The notes below the pieces were generated by a model. That model did not search any database and had not been told where the DNA came from. It saw only the letters and a list, made by a program, of their open reading frames with translations. From contig JAZLEZ010000023.1 in NCBI GenBank assembly GCA_045615505.1, positions 1-5,691 on the forward strand: 5,691 nt of DNA, in the 5' to 3' direction. This DNA comes from JAZLEZ01 sp045615505 (GTDB lineage: Bacteria; Spirochaetota; Spirochaetia; Sphaerochaetales; Sphaerochaetaceae). A program made the translations under genes and the position numbers. Numbering within the stretch: the first letter of the stretch is position 1; the number at the start of each line of letters is the position of its first letter. Below, one piece after another: positions 4,680 to 5,691 of this stretch.

Positions 4680-5458
4680 ACTGAACTCCTCTTCCTAAAG
4701 ACTGCAAATACTGCAGTTTCCAGATACATCAACGGAATAAACCCCAGTATTCCCGCAGGAAGTATATATAACCCTGCTATCGGAATAAGGCTGTAAAGCA
4801 TTTCAAGTATGGGATTTCCGTCAGCAAACATCAAGAAGAAATAATTGCTGTACGGATTGATGCCGGTTATGCGGAGCAGAACATCTACTATGAAAACAAT
4901 GCATGCTATTGTAAAAAATGTTGCAAAGCATTTAAGGACATCCTTAAACTCTGGTCTGTACAGTTTAAGGACACAGATCATCGGGCCGGATATGAATGCT
5001 GCAAAATGTGTAAGGTAAAAACCTGCAACTCGGGGTAAGAGAATACTGTATCCGCCAAACCCCGGTGACGGCATAAGAAGTGCCATCAGAGCACCGACCG
5101 GTGATATGTAGAATATAAAACTCTTGAGCAGGCGACTGTCTGTGAACATAGCAATAGGAGTGATTATCAATGTAATGTTACAGAGGTTCAAAGGAAGTTC
5201 ACTCCACCATGAGAAGCCGCCGTTACCGGCTTCATACTGTATTACTGAATACGGAGCATCTATTGAGAGTTGATACTTGTAAAAAAAGAAATACACCAAA
5301 GCTAAGATATAAAAACCGGCTACAAAGGCCCGCTTTGCTTCAGCGCTCCTGTTTCTGAAGACAATGGCAACAACTGTGACAATTACTGCAAAAAAAGCAA
5401 ACAGTACATTGAATACACCATTGAAAGTATAAATTACAAACTTGTCCATAGAATCCAT
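4676..5458 (-). CDS. YwaF/TMEM164-like integral membrane protein (TIGR02206-type)
   Basis: The 260 residues from ATG 5458 have about seven hydrophobic segments. It resembles the YwaF family of Gram-positive and spirochaete membrane proteins, related to eukaryotic TMEM164, a cysteine-dependent acyltransferase for ether phospholipids. Two polar residues in membrane context match the pattern of that family: the cysteine of LPLNLCN (C93) and the histidine of YLTHFAAF (H151). The C-terminal stretch SLIPIAGLYILPAG is also typical. The bacterial function is not settled; acyl transfer is inference. The start is uncertain: ATG 5458 or ATG 5449 are likely, both with weak GGGA/GGA sites. A TTG at 5500 would add 14 residues but would run through a perfect inverted repeat (5465-5497) and has no ribosome site. 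The gene leads an operon with mscL, which fits a membrane-linked role. Confidence 0.7.
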   Translation of the reverse strand: MDSMDKFVIYTFNGVFNVLFAFFAVIVTVVAIVFRNRSAEAKRAFVAGFYILALVYFFFYKYQLSIDAPYSVIQYEAGNGGFSWWSELPLNLCNITLIITPIAMFTDSRLLKSFIFYISPVGALMALLMPSPGFGGYSILLPRVAGFYLTHFAAFISGPMICVLKLYRPEFKDVLKCFATFFTIACIVFIVDVLLRITGINPYSNYFFLMFADGNPILEMLYSLIPIAGLYILPAGILGFIPLMYLETAVFAVFRKRSSV

Positions 5459-5464
5459 TTCCCA

Positions 5465-5497
5465 AAAGATAGGATTCTTTATGATAATCCTATCTTT
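5465..5497. promoter_or_regulatory. Perfect 12-bp inverted repeat at the start of the ywaF-like/mscL operon
   Basis: AAAGATAGGATT (5465-5476) and AATCCTATCTTT (5486-5497) are exact inverted copies around a nine-base spacer. The repeat lies seven bases upstream of ATG 5458, in the probable 5' leader of the operon on the minus strand. As DNA it would suit a dimeric repressor. As RNA it would be a hairpin next to the initiation region. On the minus strand the arm is followed by only TTTT then GGG, so it could also act as a weak attenuator. The sequence is seen; the function is inferred. Confidence 0.55.
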
Positions 5498-5521
5498 CAA
5501 TTTTGTCTGATTTTATCACAG

Positions 5522-5551
5522 ATTACATCAGTTGTAGAGAGAAACTTGCAA
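5522..5551 (-). promoter_or_regulatory. Weak candidate promoter for the ywaF-like/mscL operon
   Basis: On the minus strand TTGCAA (5551-5546) and TGTAAT (5527-5522) are 18 bases apart, two and one changes from the -35 and -10 consensus by simple count. A second -10-like TAAAAT lies at 5515-5510 but has no partner. A start near 5515 would place the 12-bp inverted repeat in the leader. AT-rich DNA gives such matches often. Confidence 0.25.
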
Positions 5552-5560
5552 AATAAACTT

Positions 5561-5582
5561 CCCCGGGGCAGAGCCCACGGGG
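5561..5582 (-). repeat. GC-rich hairpin with bulged T, probable right end of an IS200/IS605-type element
   Basis: On the minus strand CCCCG pairs with CGGGG (5582-5578 with 5565-5561) and GGGC pairs with GCCC (5576-5573 with 5569-5566). A three-base TCT loop closes it, and one extrahelical T (5577) interrupts the left strand. Y1 transposases such as IS608 TnpA recognise subterminal hairpins with a bulged T in the stem. The hairpin stands nine bases downstream of the stop codon of the probable transposase, where the right-end hairpin is expected. It is far more GC-rich than the surrounding DNA. Confidence 0.6.
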
Positions 5583-5590
5583 TATTTCCC

Positions 5591-5691
5591 TTAAGGACTC
5601 GGTATCTCCGTTGGAAAGTTCAAATATAGTTGTTTGTAGTTCTTCTCGTTTCCTTGATTTTTAACATACTCTGCTATCACTTTCTCACTTG
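5591..5691 (-). CDS. tnpA: Probable IS200/IS605-family transposase TnpA, C-terminal end (partial)
   Basis: The frame enters from the right edge on the minus strand and ends at TAA (5593-5591), giving 32 visible residues. The core VIAEYVKNQGNEKNYKQLYL has the pattern of the last helix of Y1 HUH transposases, where an I-x-x-Y-[IV]-x-x-Q segment follows the catalytic tyrosine helix. The HUH pair and the catalytic tyrosine lie outside the window. The hairpin with bulged T just downstream independently supports the assignment. From the peptide alone the call would be weak, and another DNA-binding protein remains possible. Confidence 0.55.
   Translation of the reverse strand, partial: SEKVIAEYVKNQGNEKNYKQLYLNFPTEIPSP

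Larger units (their letters stand above)
5561..5691 (-). mobile_element. Right-end fragment of a probable IS200/IS605-type insertion sequence
   Basis: The end of a probable tnpA followed by a bulged-T hairpin is the usual right-end layout of this group. The exact outer border is not visible because these elements have no terminal inverted repeats and make no target duplication. The border should lie a short way left of 5561, within about 5520-5560. The element would thus end about 60-100 bases upstream of the ywaF-like start, inside or next to that operon's promoter region. Confidence 0.5.

Noticed and set aside
4236..4698. Plus-strand frames of 63-67 codons opposite mscL
   Set aside because: They are shadows of mscL, whose family motifs, ribosome site and coupling to the upstream gene are clear.
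5459..5500. TTG at 5500 as the start of the YwaF-like gene
   Set aside because: The extra 14 codons cover a perfect inverted repeat, there is no Shine-Dalgarno, and two ATGs lie just downstream before the first membrane segment.

Overview
This 5.7 kb window looks like a piece of chromosome from a low-to-moderate GC Gram-negative-type bacterium. The gene set (Hsp20 behind a sigma-54 promoter, TrkA-TrkH, MscL) and the protein style would fit a treponeme-like spirochaete. That assignment is an impression from sequence style, not a proof. The theme is stress and osmotic balance: a small heat-shock chaperone, a two-gene potassium uptake system (trkA-trkH), and a mechanosensitive release channel (mscL) co-transcribed with a YwaF/TMEM164-like membrane protein.

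Layout. Bases 1-73 are the 3' end of an unrecognised gene. Bases 74-715 form a long gene-poor region with inverted and direct repeats, an alternating purine-pyrimidine tract and a 17-bp tandem duplication. It ends in the control region of hsp20: a far-upstream dyad (534-582), a consensus-perfect -24/-12 sigma-54 promoter (665-679), and a very short leader that folds into a small hairpin touching the Shine-Dalgarno. hsp20 occupies 716-1126. Bases 1127-1398 hold diverged direct repeats, a perfect 13-bp inverted repeat and one possible 22-codon ORF. A terminator-like hairpin (1399-1438) is physically overlapped by a plausible sigma-70 promoter whose predicted start of transcription falls on the ATG of trkA (1451), which has no Shine-Dalgarno. 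trkA (1451-2791) and trkH (2791-4239) overlap by one base.

On the minus strand, converging on trkH, are a YwaF-like gene (4676-5458) and mscL (4263-4679), overlapping by four bases (ATGA). A perfect 12-bp inverted repeat lies just upstream of the YwaF-like start. The window closes with what looks like the right end of an IS200/IS605-type insertion sequence read on the minus strand: the last 32 codons of a probable TnpA transposase, followed by a GC-rich hairpin with a single bulged T, the hallmark of the ends recognised by Y1 transposases.

How it works together (inference): TrkH with its cytoplasmic regulator TrkA takes up potassium in osmotic upshift, while MscL vents solutes in downshift. 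The most interesting material is regulatory: the sigma-54 control of a small heat-shock gene, the nested terminator/leaderless promoter of trkA, and the transposon end placed next to the ywaF-mscL promoter region. I see no tRNA, rRNA, CRISPR array, origin or new multi-gene defence system.
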